A DNA stretch of 64,000 bases from Phycisphaerales bacterium (GCA_029260295.1 JAJDDN010000008.1:248001-312000), one strand, 5' to 3'. Counted from the first letter of the stretch, positions 10,070 through 18,635 are shown. Notes: generated by a model from the letters alone, not told the origin. A program made the numbers and translations.

Positions 10070-11350
10070 TCAAGGACAGCCCGTACCGAACGAAGTCAGG
10101 AACGACGAAATATCAAAGAAGTCAAAGCTCCCGTCACCCGTAAAGTCCGCAACAGGATCGCCGTTCCCAAACGACTGCAGGAATGAACTGATATCAAAGA
10201 AGTCAAGCACCCCGTCACCAGTGAGGTCAGCCTCACACGACGGATTGCACGAGTTGCTCACATCCATCATCTCAATCTTGATCACAGTATCAAAGCCAAC
10301 CGGCTGTGGGCCGAACCCATACAGCGTGCCGTTGACGATATCGAGACCGGTATATATTGTCTCTGAGGAGCCGATCAACTGGATGGACTGAGGATCACTG
10401 AGATCAAAGACGAGCATACGCTCGAGCCCATTGCCTTCCATCTTTATGGCATACCCCGTAGTGCCCTCAACCTCCAGAGACATTGTCTGCTCCCAGTTCC
10501 CCCAAACATCATCAATCACCGGCGAGGTCGGGTCGCTTACATCAACAGAAAACAAGCTGCCGTTGCCCCCGTTTCTGGTGCTGGTGACAAAGGCGTGATC
10601 CCCGATGACCTTGACATCAAACGGGAGCTCAATTCCTGTAAATGTGCTCAGCAGCGCCGGATCCGTTGGGTCGCTCAGGTCATAGATATGCAGCCCGCCT
10701 GCAAAGCCCGCCACATACGCCTTGCCGTTGGCAACATCAAGCCCGTCGCCCAGCGAGAGTGCATGAAACGGGAGGGGCGACCATCCGAGGATCGTCGGAT
10801 TGGTAGGATCGCTGATATCGAGCGTGTAGATTCGAGTGGGCTCGAAGTCCACGCCGGCCAATGCGTACATGAGATCGCCTCGGATCTCGAGCTGATTAAA
10901 GTGAAGGTTCGGGATCATCCCGACCTCGACAGGGTTCGCCGGGTCGATCAGATCAAACACGCGAAGCCCCTTCGGAGGAATAGGACCGTCTCGAACGGCG
11001 ATCGGGACAAACCCATACCGCCCCTTCATCTCAATGTCATAGCTCGTCTGTCGCAGTCCCGGAGTTGTAATAGTGTTCAGTGTGACAGGGTTAGCGGGGT
11101 CCGCAATATCCACGATCTCGATCACGCCACGGAAGAAACTCCCATAGGCCGTCGTCCCGTTCACCTTAATACTCCACGGAAGAGAGAAAAGATCGGTATC
11201 GAGTGTATGGAAGCTTGTGAGGTTCGGAACCACGCAATCGTTGCCGCCCCCGCCGCCCGCAATCGCCGAAGAGCCCAAGGTGCCAAGAGTGGTCAGTGCC
11301 GCCGCTGTGATGAGCCCAAGCCCGCGTCGTGTGTTTCGTTGAGTTGTCAT
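10070..11350 (-). CDS. Secreted LVIVD-repeat propeller protein with dockerin-like C-terminus
   Basis: A 426-residue exported protein. After a signal peptide (basic start, hydrophobic stretch, ending near AIAG) come repeated blades with the LVIVD pattern (VDIADPANPV, FDLIDPANPV, LDISDPTNPT, YDLSDPTDPA, VDVSDPTSPV), expected to build a beta-propeller at the cell surface. The C-terminal 50 residues contain two DLTGDGVLDFFDI-type calcium-loop units ending GCP, the same dockerin-like module as in the 5979-8477 protein. I chose the ATG at 11350 because AAGGA lies eight bases upstream; an in-frame extension to 11422 lacks this support and would bury the signal peptide. No enzymatic motif is visible. 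Confidence 0.75.
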   Translation of the reverse strand: MTTQRNTRRGLGLITAAALTTLGTLGSSAIAGGGGGNDCVVPNLTSFHTLDTDLFSLPWSIKVNGTTAYGSFFRGVIEIVDIADPANPVTLNTITTPGLRQTSYDIEMKGRYGFVPIAVRDGPIPPKGLRVFDLIDPANPVEVGMIPNLHFNQLEIRGDLMYALAGVDFEPTRIYTLDISDPTNPTILGWSPLPFHALSLGDGLDVANGKAYVAGFAGGLHIYDLSDPTDPALLSTFTGIELPFDVKVIGDHAFVTSTRNGGNGSLFSVDVSDPTSPVIDDVWGNWEQTMSLEVEGTTGYAIKMEGNGLERMLVFDLSDPQSIQLIGSSETIYTGLDIVNGTLYGFGPQPVGFDTVIKIEMMDVSNSCNPSCEADLTGDGVLDFFDISSFLQSFGNGDPVADFTGDGSFDFFDISSFLTSFGTGCP

Positions 11351-11758
11351 TGTTTTTTCCTTGTGTGTGTGAAGTTGAGTGTGTTGAAGATTTCTTGCTT
11401 CACCCGAGATCGTCCCGGGCATTCAACTTGTCCATGTGATTTGCGGAAATAAAGAAACGCATGCCAGGCCCCAAATATTCCCGCGAAATAGGAGGCCTAC
11501 GAGATCAAGTTCTCATGCTTCGTACACAGTCCCATATGAACAGAACAACAAATCAATCCGACGCATGAGCCCGCAGCATACCGCGTGTTTGCAAAACTTC
11601 CATAAGAAATACCCAGATCGGATACCAATACATCCCACCAATTGCATATGGCCAAAGCTTTCATGGATTGGCCAGTATTGACCGCTAAAACACCTGTAAA
11701 ACCAGCAAAACAAACATTATCGGGTACCATGCCCAGAACCACGACATGTGCCGATGTG

Positions 11759-11800
11759 CCGGGTGCCATGTAGCTGCCGTCTTCGGCTCCTGCATGTCTT
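11759..11800 (-). repeat. Family-A hairpin repeat, single copy
   Basis: Read on the minus strand: CATGCAGGAG, core CCGAAGACGG, CAGCTACATG, then GGCACCCGG. The arms pair only partly, so this is a degraded member. It lies about 60 bases downstream of the UbiA relic stop codon on the same strand. Confidence 0.75.
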
Positions 11801-11863
11801 TGTCACGGCTAGAAATCCAAGCGATCCGACTCACAAACTCCGGCGCAGTCAGGATTCTTCTGA

Positions 11864-11990
11864 TCACAAAAACAACACCACAACCAAAACCACCACCAGC
11901 ATCCGCCCATCAATCCAGTCTCGCCTCTTCTCAAGCCGCATGATCCCAACCCCGCTTGCAACAACCATCCCCGAAAACAACACACTCGAT
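11864..11990 (-). pseudogene. Relic of the 3' end of the UbiA-like gene
   Basis: On the minus strand this encodes about 42 codons matching the C-terminus of the intact UbiA-like gene at 14747-15661, including the shared peptide GVGIMRLEKRRDWIDGRML. It then ends with its own distinct tail and a TGA (rev. 11864-11866). At the DNA level more than 50 consecutive bases are identical to the intact copy (around 11899-11955 versus 14786-14842), after which both sides diverge. There is no start codon or 5' portion. The FG-GAP/ASPIC gene (12260-14473) lies between relic and intact gene, which suggests an insertion that displaced the original 3' end. Confidence 0.8.
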
Positions 11991-12162
11991 TGACACAGCC
12001 CATCGCCCCCCAGCGGCAAGCATCAACGCCGCCAAACTAGAGTCCGGAAATTCGCCGGCCTAATCGCCTCCCCCCAAACCCCATGCAAGTTCTATCCGCC
12101 TATCTGTCGGTGGCATTCGTGATGAAATCCGGAGAAGTGTACACCGCCCTATAAACCAACCA

Positions 12163-12197
12163 GAAAAAAAGGCGATACCCCAAATGGAGTATCGCCA
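12163..12197 (-). terminator. Terminator of the FG-GAP/ASPIC gene
   Basis: On the minus strand an 11-bp near-perfect stem (GGCGATACTCC with GGGGTATCGCC) and four-base loop are followed by seven T, about 60 bases after the stop codon. Confidence 0.9.
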
Positions 12198-12259
12198 AAT
12201 AAAGCAAGTCGCGATCGCTGATCAAAAAATATTATCGAGCATTGACCAGAGTTCCTAGG

Positions 12260-14473
12260 TTAGAATGTGCAGCCAGCAATGAACAGCGCCGTAAACGCAG
12301 TGGTGTCATCGAAGTAAAGATCCCCATCCCTATTAATATCTGCTGCAGGATCACCCGCGGCAAAGAGGGCTTGGAACCACACGATATCGGCCACATCAAG
12401 AACACCGAAAGGTGCAGCCACATCAGCATCACTGCAGGGACTCACGGTGTTGACCGCATTGAAACTCAAGTCACTCGCCGGGATGAGGGTATCTGGTCGA
12501 TCACCCAGCCAGTTTATACGAGCCATCAAAGTTGCACTCATATCACCCTGCTCAGCATCAAGCACAGCAAGACCAAAGTGCGCCTCATAAGGCTCCTGCC
12601 CACCCATGCTGATCCCGGCTGTAATCACACGGCTTGGAGTAGTGGGCGGGGTCGTTGTTGTATTCTGATTATACAATGTCACCAACGCACCAATAGAATG
12701 CGTATTCGGACTGTTCTCACGAGGGCGGATGGTGATCCATTGATTTCCTGCAACTGGATCTGTCGAGTTCTCTCGCATCCGAAGTCTTGGGTTTGGGTTT
12801 GGTGAGCTACAAGTTTGTGTCTCCGAATGTGCTTTCCCCTTTTCTCGTGTCGATTGCAACAAATCAACATCGCCATCTCGGTCGTAATCAAATCCAATCA
12901 AACTAGATCCAACGTCTTGTTCTGGTACAGAATCCCAAGCTTGACTTTGAAATGTCGCACCCGCAGCATTGAGTGGATCGAGGCCCATATTCTGGTAGAA
13001 CTTTGTAGAGTCGTTGCAAGTAGAACCACCGCCCCCATTGGTAACTGCGAGATCCATGAACCCATCAAGATTGAAATCAGAGAATGTGGTGCCCCATTCC
13101 CAATCTCCATCGCTTTCAGACACAATGCCCGCGGAATGTCCATGCTCACGCATCGAAAACTCCCACTGGCCAGAGATATCTGAAGAACCAGTATTTGTGT
13201 AGAGAGCACTCCGCCCGACACCAGGTGTCAATGCCCCAGGATTGCAAAAAAGTTGAAACGAGTCAGGACTAGAAATATTATTTTGAATATTTGCAATGTA
13301 CATATCGATATCCCCGTCATTGTCGTAATCTCCGAGCGCGACACCCATATCAGTATCGCCGCCGAACGGTGGCATGATTGTATAGGTAGGCGTATTCTGC
13401 GCTGGGTCTACCGGGCATACTTCAGACCCATTCGTAACAACCGAAATGTCGCTGAAGAGTGAGTTCGGTTGCGATCGGCTCCAAAGATGATTCTGTCCAG
13501 TGCCAAGAGAAACATCGCGAGCGTTAAAAACATCAAGCATTCCGCTGCGTGTGAAATCGGCCATGACGGTCTGGTGATGTGCGACTAACGGGACAGCACC
13601 AGCAGGAAAGTTCGTGCCTCGTATAAAGTCAGAGTCTCCTCGGCTCACATCATATAGCCTCGTCATTCCTAGTGACAAACTCGGCTCATTTACGAGGAGG
13701 TGGAACTCAGGTCCTACATTGCCAGATGCGGCCGGGGATATAGCCCCGAGTACAATTTCTGGATATCCATCGGCATCTAAATCACCAGCCGAGGGAGGCG
13801 AAACCTGAAAGCCCCATTTGTCCCCGCCCTCAAGGGGGCCTGGCCGTGCCGAATTAATATCGGCGAGGTCATCAATTCTCAACTGAGCAAAGCCCGCCTT
13901 TACAGTGACATCAGTAAATGTTCCATCAGACTCCTGCTGGTACAACCGTGGATGCATCGCTAGCCGCTGCAACTCATTATCAGCGCTATAGATAAAGCCT
14001 TGGGGAGGATCTAAAATATCAAGAATTTCGCTGTAAGGCTCGTACCAGTTATCCCCAACCACAAACAGATCGAGCAACTTGTCCCCGTTGTAATCGATCC
14101 ACAACGCATAGCGTGATCGCGGCTTGCCGCTGATGATCTGAAGTGGAGAAACCTTGAGACTGGTCTCGCCAGTGAGCCCTACCAAGCCACCTACTTCATC
14201 GTAAACCCCTGTAACCGGATTAAACCTGTAGAGCCTGTCCTGTACACCCTTGTCGTTTGGTACATAGATATCGATGTATCCATCGTTATCGTAATCGGCT
14301 GCCGCAAGCCCGCCGATCCACCCGTCCGGCGCATCGTACTTATGCCCGACCTTGATAACATTCGACCCGTTGGGCAGATGGACATTGTCAGTGGCATCCG
14401 TAAACAACGACTGCCCGTACACCGATCCACAACACCCTGCCAAAAACATTAAACTTATAATTTGCCTTTGCAT
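12260..14473 (-). CDS. Secreted FG-GAP protein with ASPIC/UnbV-like domain
   Basis: A 737-residue exported protein. The signal peptide (about 20 residues) contains GCCGSVYG and might alternatively be lipid-modified. FG-GAP calcium-loop repeats follow (AADYDNDGYIDIY, DYDNDGDIDMYI, DYDRDGDVDLL), then an ASPIC/UnbV-like domain around residues 590-690 with NTHSIGALVTLY, and a C-terminal dockerin-like segment (DINRDGDLYFDD) ending near Gly-Cys. The layout matches CRTAC1-like surface proteins. I chose the ATG at 14473 because AAAGGG lies five bases upstream. On the line 12961-13020 the plus strand has 18 G and 12 C, so it lacks the C bias of both flanks, and the gene lies between the UbiA relic and the intact UbiA gene. 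Both facts suggest acquisition. Confidence 0.7.
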   Translation of the reverse strand: MQRQIISLMFLAGCCGSVYGQSLFTDATDNVHLPNGSNVIKVGHKYDAPDGWIGGLAAADYDNDGYIDIYVPNDKGVQDRLYRFNPVTGVYDEVGGLVGLTGETSLKVSPLQIISGKPRSRYALWIDYNGDKLLDLFVVGDNWYEPYSEILDILDPPQGFIYSADNELQRLAMHPRLYQQESDGTFTDVTVKAGFAQLRIDDLADINSARPGPLEGGDKWGFQVSPPSAGDLDADGYPEIVLGAISPAASGNVGPEFHLLVNEPSLSLGMTRLYDVSRGDSDFIRGTNFPAGAVPLVAHHQTVMADFTRSGMLDVFNARDVSLGTGQNHLWSRSQPNSLFSDISVVTNGSEVCPVDPAQNTPTYTIMPPFGGDTDMGVALGDYDNDGDIDMYIANIQNNISSPDSFQLFCNPGALTPGVGRSALYTNTGSSDISGQWEFSMREHGHSAGIVSESDGDWEWGTTFSDFNLDGFMDLAVTNGGGGSTCNDSTKFYQNMGLDPLNAAGATFQSQAWDSVPEQDVGSSLIGFDYDRDGDVDLLQSTREKGKAHSETQTCSSPNPNPRLRMRENSTDPVAGNQWITIRPRENSPNTHSIGALVTLYNQNTTTTPPTTPSRVITAGISMGGQEPYEAHFGLAVLDAEQGDMSATLMARINWLGDRPDTLIPASDLSFNAVNTVSPCSDADVAAPFGVLDVADIVWFQALFAAGDPAADINRDGDLYFDDTTAFTALFIAGCTF

Positions 14474-14578
14474 ATCAACCCTTTTGTAAATTATTTCAGA
14501 AAGAACCAACGCAGCTATCTCATGAAGTCAGTTGCACAATATCATGAACCGTCGTTTGAATGTGCTTCATGTAAAGAA

Positions 14579-14645
14579 TGTGGATAACAAAATACAGAGA
14601 GAGATGGAGAAATTGTACAAAAATATTAATTTAATGAAATAATTC
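14579..14645 (-). other. Consensus DnaA box beside an AT-rich tract (oriC-like element)
   Basis: TTATCCACA, the bacterial consensus DnaA box, is present on the minus strand at 14579-14587. It is followed on the plus strand by a tract very rich in A and T (about 14610-14645, with AAAAATATTAATTTAATG) of the kind that unwinds easily. Both lie in the 273-base gap (14474-14746) between the FG-GAP/ASPIC gene and the UbiA-like gene. I found only one exact box, whereas most origins have several. Confidence 0.4.
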
Positions 14646-14746
14646 TCGACGCCAGTCATAGACAATGAACGGACTCACAGCTTGATAAATCAAGTTGGAC
14701 AGTCCGTGTTGGTCAATCCTGTTCCTAGTGGAATCAAGACCAAGTG

Positions 14747-15661
14747 TTATCTGCCGAGAATGCTTACAATCAAAACCACCAACAACATCCGCCCATCAAT
14801 CCAGTCTCGCCTCTTCTCAAGCCGCATGATCCCAACCCCGCTCAAAGCAATCATCCCCGAAAACATCACACGCGATACATCAAACCCTTCCCCGCCCCCT
14901 CCCCGACCAAACGCCACCATCATCCCCCCAACAACAAGCAACCCCGCCGCAACAACCCCCGCCCGCCGCGCCCCCATCAGCACAGGAAAACTCCGTGTTG
15001 AAAACACGCCATCACTTGTCAAATCATCCAAATCACACACCACCGCATCACCGCACACAATCAGCCAAACCCCACCCAAAACCACCCAAGGCAACTCCCC
15101 AACCAACTTCAACAACGCCCCAACATTCCACCCAATCTCAGGCCCAACCACCGCCGCAAGCCCAAGACCAACCACCGCACACGCCACCAGTAAAGCCTTA
15201 AGACCTGCTAAATCCTTAAGCCGTTTCCCCTTCCCAGGCCGCCACCCAGAATACACATACCCCGCAATAACCCCGCCCAAAACCACACCCCCCAACACCG
15301 GGGACACCACAACCCCAACCGCCGCCGCCCCAATCCATTCCGCAATCATCAGCACCCGCAGCCACTTGGCCGACCGCCTCAAAAACACATGCCGCCCGGG
15401 GTCGGCCATCAGATCCGCCGGATCCAGATCCGCATCCCGAAACTTCACCCGATCAAAAATATACCCAGAATGCGCACAAAGCACGACATACAAAATCCCC
15501 AACCCCCCAACCGGCCGACCCAAAAACGCACCCAAAATAATCGCCACCCCTGCCGCATACATCGCCGCCCACAAAGCCAGATGCCCGGCAATCCCGAGCC
15601 ACAGATTCAGTGTTCCAATTGTTCCACGTGGAACATTACCACCGTCTTTGTGCGCACACAT
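14747..15661 (-). CDS. UbiA-family prenyltransferase-like membrane protein
   Basis: A 304-residue protein with about eight hydrophobic helices. Two acidic segments face the same side, as in UbiA prenyltransferases: RDADLDPAD near residue 77 and CDLDDLTSD near residue 212, the latter fitting D-x2-D-x3-D. Such enzymes attach isoprenoid chains to aromatic or other acceptors in quinone, haem or lipid synthesis; the acceptor is unknown here. The start at 15661 has GGGGAG eight bases upstream and follows the SurA-like stop by four bases, so the two genes form one unit. A parS-like palindrome is embedded near the 5' end. The C-terminus differs from that of the relic at 11864-11990, as if the 3' end had been replaced. 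Confidence 0.65.
   Translation of the reverse strand: MCAHKDGGNVPRGTIGTLNLWLGIAGHLALWAAMYAAGVAIILGAFLGRPVGGLGILYVVLCAHSGYIFDRVKFRDADLDPADLMADPGRHVFLRRSAKWLRVLMIAEWIGAAAVGVVVSPVLGGVVLGGVIAGYVYSGWRPGKGKRLKDLAGLKALLVACAVVGLGLAAVVGPEIGWNVGALLKLVGELPWVVLGGVWLIVCGDAVVCDLDDLTSDGVFSTRSFPVLMGARRAGVVAAGLLVVGGMMVAFGRGGGGEGFDVSRVMFSGMIALSGVGIMRLEKRRDWIDGRMLLVVLIVSILGR
15620..15635. other. parS-like 16-bp palindrome (putative ParB site)
   Basis: TGTTCCACGTGGAACA is a perfect 16-bp palindrome. It matches the chromosomal ParB-binding consensus TGTTNCACGTGNAACA and is nearly identical to parS of pseudomonads. It lies inside codons 9-15 of the UbiA-like gene and about 100 bases from the strand-composition switch near 15.72 kb. 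I saw no second copy in the window and no parA/parB genes. Confidence 0.75.
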
Positions 15662-15665
15662 CGCG

Positions 15666-16355
15666 TCACTCCCCAGACCATTTCAACGAGCGATCCATCA
15701 CCAAAACTTCTCGCCCATCAAGCAGCGACCGGGCGAGTTTTTCCATTTCGCGTTGCTGAACGACCAACTCGGATCGGTGTCTAATCTGTTCAATTTCTTC
15801 ACGGGCGAGGTCGTCAGGCAGCAGGGGGATCGCCTTTCCGAACTCTTGGCCGACCAGATCTTTGAACTCTGGGGTTTCGGGTGCTGGGAGCAGGCGGCGG
15901 AGGATGGTGTTGCGGCGGAGGAGGGCGTCGAATCTTGCTGGGCCGAGCCCGCGGCGGCGGCGGATGGTTTCGATCAGCAGCGGGGTGCTCTGGGGGGCGG
16001 CGGATTGATTGATTGTGAATATGAGATTGTCGAGTTCTCGTTGGAGATCGGCTTCGGTGATCTCCCAATCAAAATCGTGGGCAACCTCTTCGAGTAGCTT
16101 GGTGAGGACGACTTCTTCGAGGGCTTGCTGGCCGGAGATCTCGGCCATGATCGGCCAGAGTTCATCGTTGGTGATGGGCTGGCTGTTGACCATTGCTGCG
16201 ATCGGTTGACTGGAATTGGCGGGCTTGGTGGCAGAATTCGGAGCGGAGCATCCTGAGAAGTTCAGTACCAGCGTTGAGAGGCCGAGTGCAGAAAGATTGA
16301 GCAGGAATCGACGATTCCGTGTAGAGTGGGGGTGGTTTGGGTGGTGTGTTGGCAT
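15666..16355 (-). CDS. SurA N-terminal-like lipoprotein (putative periplasmic chaperone)
   Basis: A 229-residue predicted lipoprotein with lipobox LNFSGC (Cys at about residue 36). The mature part opens with AAMVNSQPITNDEL, the usual beginning of SurA/PpiC-type chaperone domains, and is otherwise helical and charged. No parvulin isomerase domain is present, so if it is a folding factor it acts as a chaperone only. It lies four bases upstream of the UbiA-like gene in one unit. The plus-strand base bias reverses within its 3' third: the line 15661-15720 has 25 C and 7 G, while 15901-15960 has 14 C and 30 G. Confidence 0.55.
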   Translation of the reverse strand: MPTHHPNHPHSTRNRRFLLNLSALGLSTLVLNFSGCSAPNSATKPANSSQPIAAMVNSQPITNDELWPIMAEISGQQALEEVVLTKLLEEVAHDFDWEITEADLQRELDNLIFTINQSAAPQSTPLLIETIRRRRGLGPARFDALLRRNTILRRLLPAPETPEFKDLVGQEFGKAIPLLPDDLAREEIEQIRHRSELVVQQREMEKLARSLLDGREVLVMDRSLKWSGE

Positions 16356-16530
16356 GATGATTCGATCTTGGGAAATGGGGGGGGGTCAACCTTTTGGCAG
16401 TCGGTGCGTACAGAGAATGGCCGATGTGAGTATCGGCATTGTGTGACCCTTTTGAGAAATGAACAGTTCTATGAGTACAACGGTCGTAAATCATTCCGGA
16501 CAGCCTGGTACAAGCCGGCGGGAGGACTCT

Positions 16531-17334
16531 ATGCGCCGGGCGATGGAGATTGCGGGCGATGGGCAATGGGGGGGCGTGCACGGGGGGCTGGCGAGCCCGA
16601 AGCTTCGGAGTTTGATCTGCCCGTTTTGTGGTGGGTTGACTGCGGATTCTGGGCGGTGCCAGCGGTGCAGTGCTCGGTTTGATCCGTTGAGCCGGCAGGC
16701 GTCGCAGAACGAGATGGGGCCTTGGTTTGTGCGGGACGAATCTATGCCGTACCGGCCCGGGTGTAACTATTCGACGATTAAACGGCTGGTCGAGAGCGGG
16801 GGGATTGAGGGGAACTCTGTATTGCGTGGGCCGAGCACTCGGCAGTTTTGGATGCTTGCTAAGCACACGCCCGGGGTGGCGCAGATGCTTGGTGTGTGTC
16901 ATAACTGTGGGAATGAGGTTGAGGGCGATGCGTTTGCATGTGGGACTTGTCAGGAGCCTTTCTCGGCGGATCGGGACCGGCAGCATCTTGGGCTTGGGCC
17001 TTCGCGGCCGCTGCCTGGGATGGCGAGTGTTGAGATTCTTGCGTTGCGTGCCGAGCCACCGGCGGGGGCGGAGTTGGTGTCTGGTCCTGCGGCGATCCCG
17101 CTTGCGGCTCAGGATAGCCGGGGGCGTGAATCTGGTGGGCGGCGGAAGATCGACGGGGCTGATGGTCCGAGCGGAGAGGAAGGGCTTGATGCGGTGAAGC
17201 GAATTGATGAGCTGGGGCGGAGTGTGCGGGCGTTGCGGCGTGCTTGGGTGAGTGAGCGGAAGAAGGCGTGGGTATCTGTTGGGTGTGCCGGAATAATTAC
17301 GGTGCTGGCGTTGGTGGTAATTGTGGTGTCGTGA
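16531..17334 (+). CDS. Double zinc-ribbon protein with GYF-like domain and C-terminal membrane anchor
   Basis: About 267 residues. Two zinc-ribbon cysteine sets are visible: CPFCG...CQRC near the N-terminus and CHNCG...CGTC about 100 residues later. Between them, GPWFVRDES through RQFWML resembles a GYF_2-like domain that usually binds peptides. One transmembrane helix ([19 protein letters not shown]) ends the protein, leaving the zinc ribbons probably cytoplasmic. Function is unknown. I chose the ATG at 16531 because GGGAGG lies five bases upstream; an in-frame ATG at 16459 has poor support and would add 24 low-complexity residues. The stop overlaps the GTG start of the next gene by GTGA, so the two are coupled. 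Confidence 0.55.
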   Translation: MRRAMEIAGDGQWGGVHGGLASPKLRSLICPFCGGLTADSGRCQRCSARFDPLSRQASQNEMGPWFVRDESMPYRPGCNYSTIKRLVESGGIEGNSVLRGPSTRQFWMLAKHTPGVAQMLGVCHNCGNEVEGDAFACGTCQEPFSADRDRQHLGLGPSRPLPGMASVEILALRAEPPAGAELVSGPAAIPLAAQDSRGRESGGRRKIDGADGPSGEEGLDAVKRIDELGRSVRALRRAWVSERKKAWVSVGCAGIITVLALVVIVVS

Positions 17335-18353
17335 GTTTGGTTGGGACGACTGGATGGTTGCTTGTGATTGAAGATCGCAGAACAAGAGTGCGGCCTGTGC
17401 GGTTGGAGCCGGCAGTGGGTGGGGGGTTTACGCTGATCGAGTTGCTTGTGGTGATCGCGATTATTGCTGTTTTGATTGGGTTGTTGCTGCCTGCTTTGGG
17501 TTCTGCTCGGGCGTCTTCGCGTGCGATTGTGTGCGGGGCGAATCTTCGGCAGATGGGTTTGGCGGCGACGATGTACGCGGATGATGAGCGGGGGATATTG
17601 CCGGCGTTTTCGTGGAAGGGTGGGGCGACTCAGAAGACGCGATACTCGGATTTGGAAATAGCGGCTGATGACAAGCTCGCCGTGCGAAATCAGGCGTTGC
17701 ATATTATTCGGGAGCGGAGCGGGCACGATTCTGCGACGGCTGATAATTTTTGGTACCCACATCTTTGGTTTACGCATTTGGTTCTTTTGGATTACTTGTC
17801 GGGCAATCCTGAGGAGCCGGTGGCGGCGTGTCCTGAGGATTCGGAGCAGGTTGAACGGACCGAGACACCTGTGGGAGAGTTTACGACTGGGTTGATCCGG
17901 CGTAAGTATGAGAGTTCGTATGAGAGTGCTGTGGTTGCTGGGTCGGTGGATGTGAGGAAAGGTTCTTTGTTTCCCGTCAGTCAGAACAATGTTTCATGGC
18001 AGAGCTTTACTCGTGGGAATAACTATGTGACGAGCCGGCGGTTGACGGAGGTGGTGTTCCCGTCGTCGAAGGTGTACATGTTTGATACCTACGAGCGGCA
18101 TGGGTCGGAGCGGGAGGAGCGGTTGTTCTTTGAGCCTGGGACGAGCCAGCCGATGGTGTTCTTTGATGGATCTGTGAGCCGGCGTGAGACGAATGATGCG
18201 AACCCCGGGTTTTGGTCGAAGTTTCCTGCGAATCCATCGGCGTCGATGATCGAGAATGATGAGGGTGAGTTGTTCCCGGCGGTGTTCCGGTTTACTCGTG
18301 GGGGCTTGCGTGGGATTGATTTTGGTGGTCAAGAGATTGGTACGGGTCAGTAG
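17331..18353 (+). CDS. Pseudopilin-like protein with prepilin N-terminal cleavage/methylation motif
   Basis: About 340 residues. [20 protein letters not shown] is the canonical type II/IV prepilin signature: cleavage after the last Gly, N-methylation of Phe, then a hydrophobic helix. A leader of about 35 residues precedes it, long for a prepilin, so the true start may lie further in. The rest resembles the large family of planctomycete pseudopilins, with motifs such as [18 protein letters not shown] and a C-terminal [10 protein letters not shown]. Export through a type II-like system is likely and the role is unknown. The proposed GTG start overlaps the upstream stop by four bases. Confidence 0.75.
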   Translation: MSLVGTTGWLLVIEDRRTRVRPVRLEPAVGGGFTLIELLVVIAIIAVLIGLLLPALGSARASSRAIVCGANLRQMGLAATMYADDERGILPAFSWKGGATQKTRYSDLEIAADDKLAVRNQALHIIRERSGHDSATADNFWYPHLWFTHLVLLDYLSGNPEEPVAACPEDSEQVERTETPVGEFTTGLIRRKYESSYESAVVAGSVDVRKGSLFPVSQNNVSWQSFTRGNNYVTSRRLTEVVFPSSKVYMFDTYERHGSEREERLFFEPGTSQPMVFFDGSVSRRETNDANPGFWSKFPANPSASMIENDEGELFPAVFRFTRGGLRGIDFGGQEIGTGQ

Positions 18354-18390
18354 GGGTTGTGTTTGGCGGCTTTGATGGGGTACGAAGATG

Positions 18391-18540
18391 AAGATCGTGC
18401 TCTTCGAAGACGAAGAGCGCGGCACCGGCCCCCCAAAGTGGAAGAGAAGACATGGTTTGCCGAAGACGGTCAAACCATGGCACCCGGCCAGGCTCTTTGA
18501 AGACACTACTGCGCCGAAGACGGCGAGTAGTGGCTCCCGG
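18391..18540 (+). repeat. Three tandem family-A hairpin repeats with different arms
   Basis: Copy 1 (18391-18428) is a variant with GTGCTCTTCG / CGAAGAGCGC arms directly around AAGA. Copy 2 (18446-18486) has arms CATGGTTTG / CAAACCATG. Copy 3 (18499-18540) has CACTACT / AGTAGTG. All share the GAAGAC lead and a GGCACC- or GGCTCC-type tail. They fill the gap between the pseudopilin gene and serA. Confidence 0.85.
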
Positions 18541-18635
18541 ATCTCAAAATGGAAGAGAAGGGGGCTCCGGGGCGTTGGAGAGGACCTAGAATCTCTGGAA
18601 CCTGCGGCGGGTGCTGTTGGGTATTGGAGGTTGAT

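Larger units (their letters stand above)
11351..12162. other. Long non-coding stretch carrying a repeat and a gene relic
   Basis: About 800 bases without a convincing gene. The first 400 bases contain only short ORFs with no coding character. The rest holds one family-A hairpin repeat (11759-11800) and a relic of the 3' end of the UbiA-like gene (11864-11990). From 12000 to 12160 I see nothing recognisable. Confidence 0.5.

Noticed and set aside
10595-11452. 285-codon plus-strand frame opposite the LVIVD gene
   Set aside because: The minus-strand gene has signal peptide, repeats, ribosome site and terminator; the plus frame has none.
11497-11769. 90-codon minus-strand ORF in the 11.4-12.2 kb gap
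   Set aside because: No ribosome site, its N-terminus lies in a hairpin repeat, and it resembles no protein family.
14049-14057. TTATCCCCA, a one-mismatch DnaA box
   Set aside because: It lies inside the FG-GAP/ASPIC coding sequence far from the AT tract; one such near-match is expected by chance.
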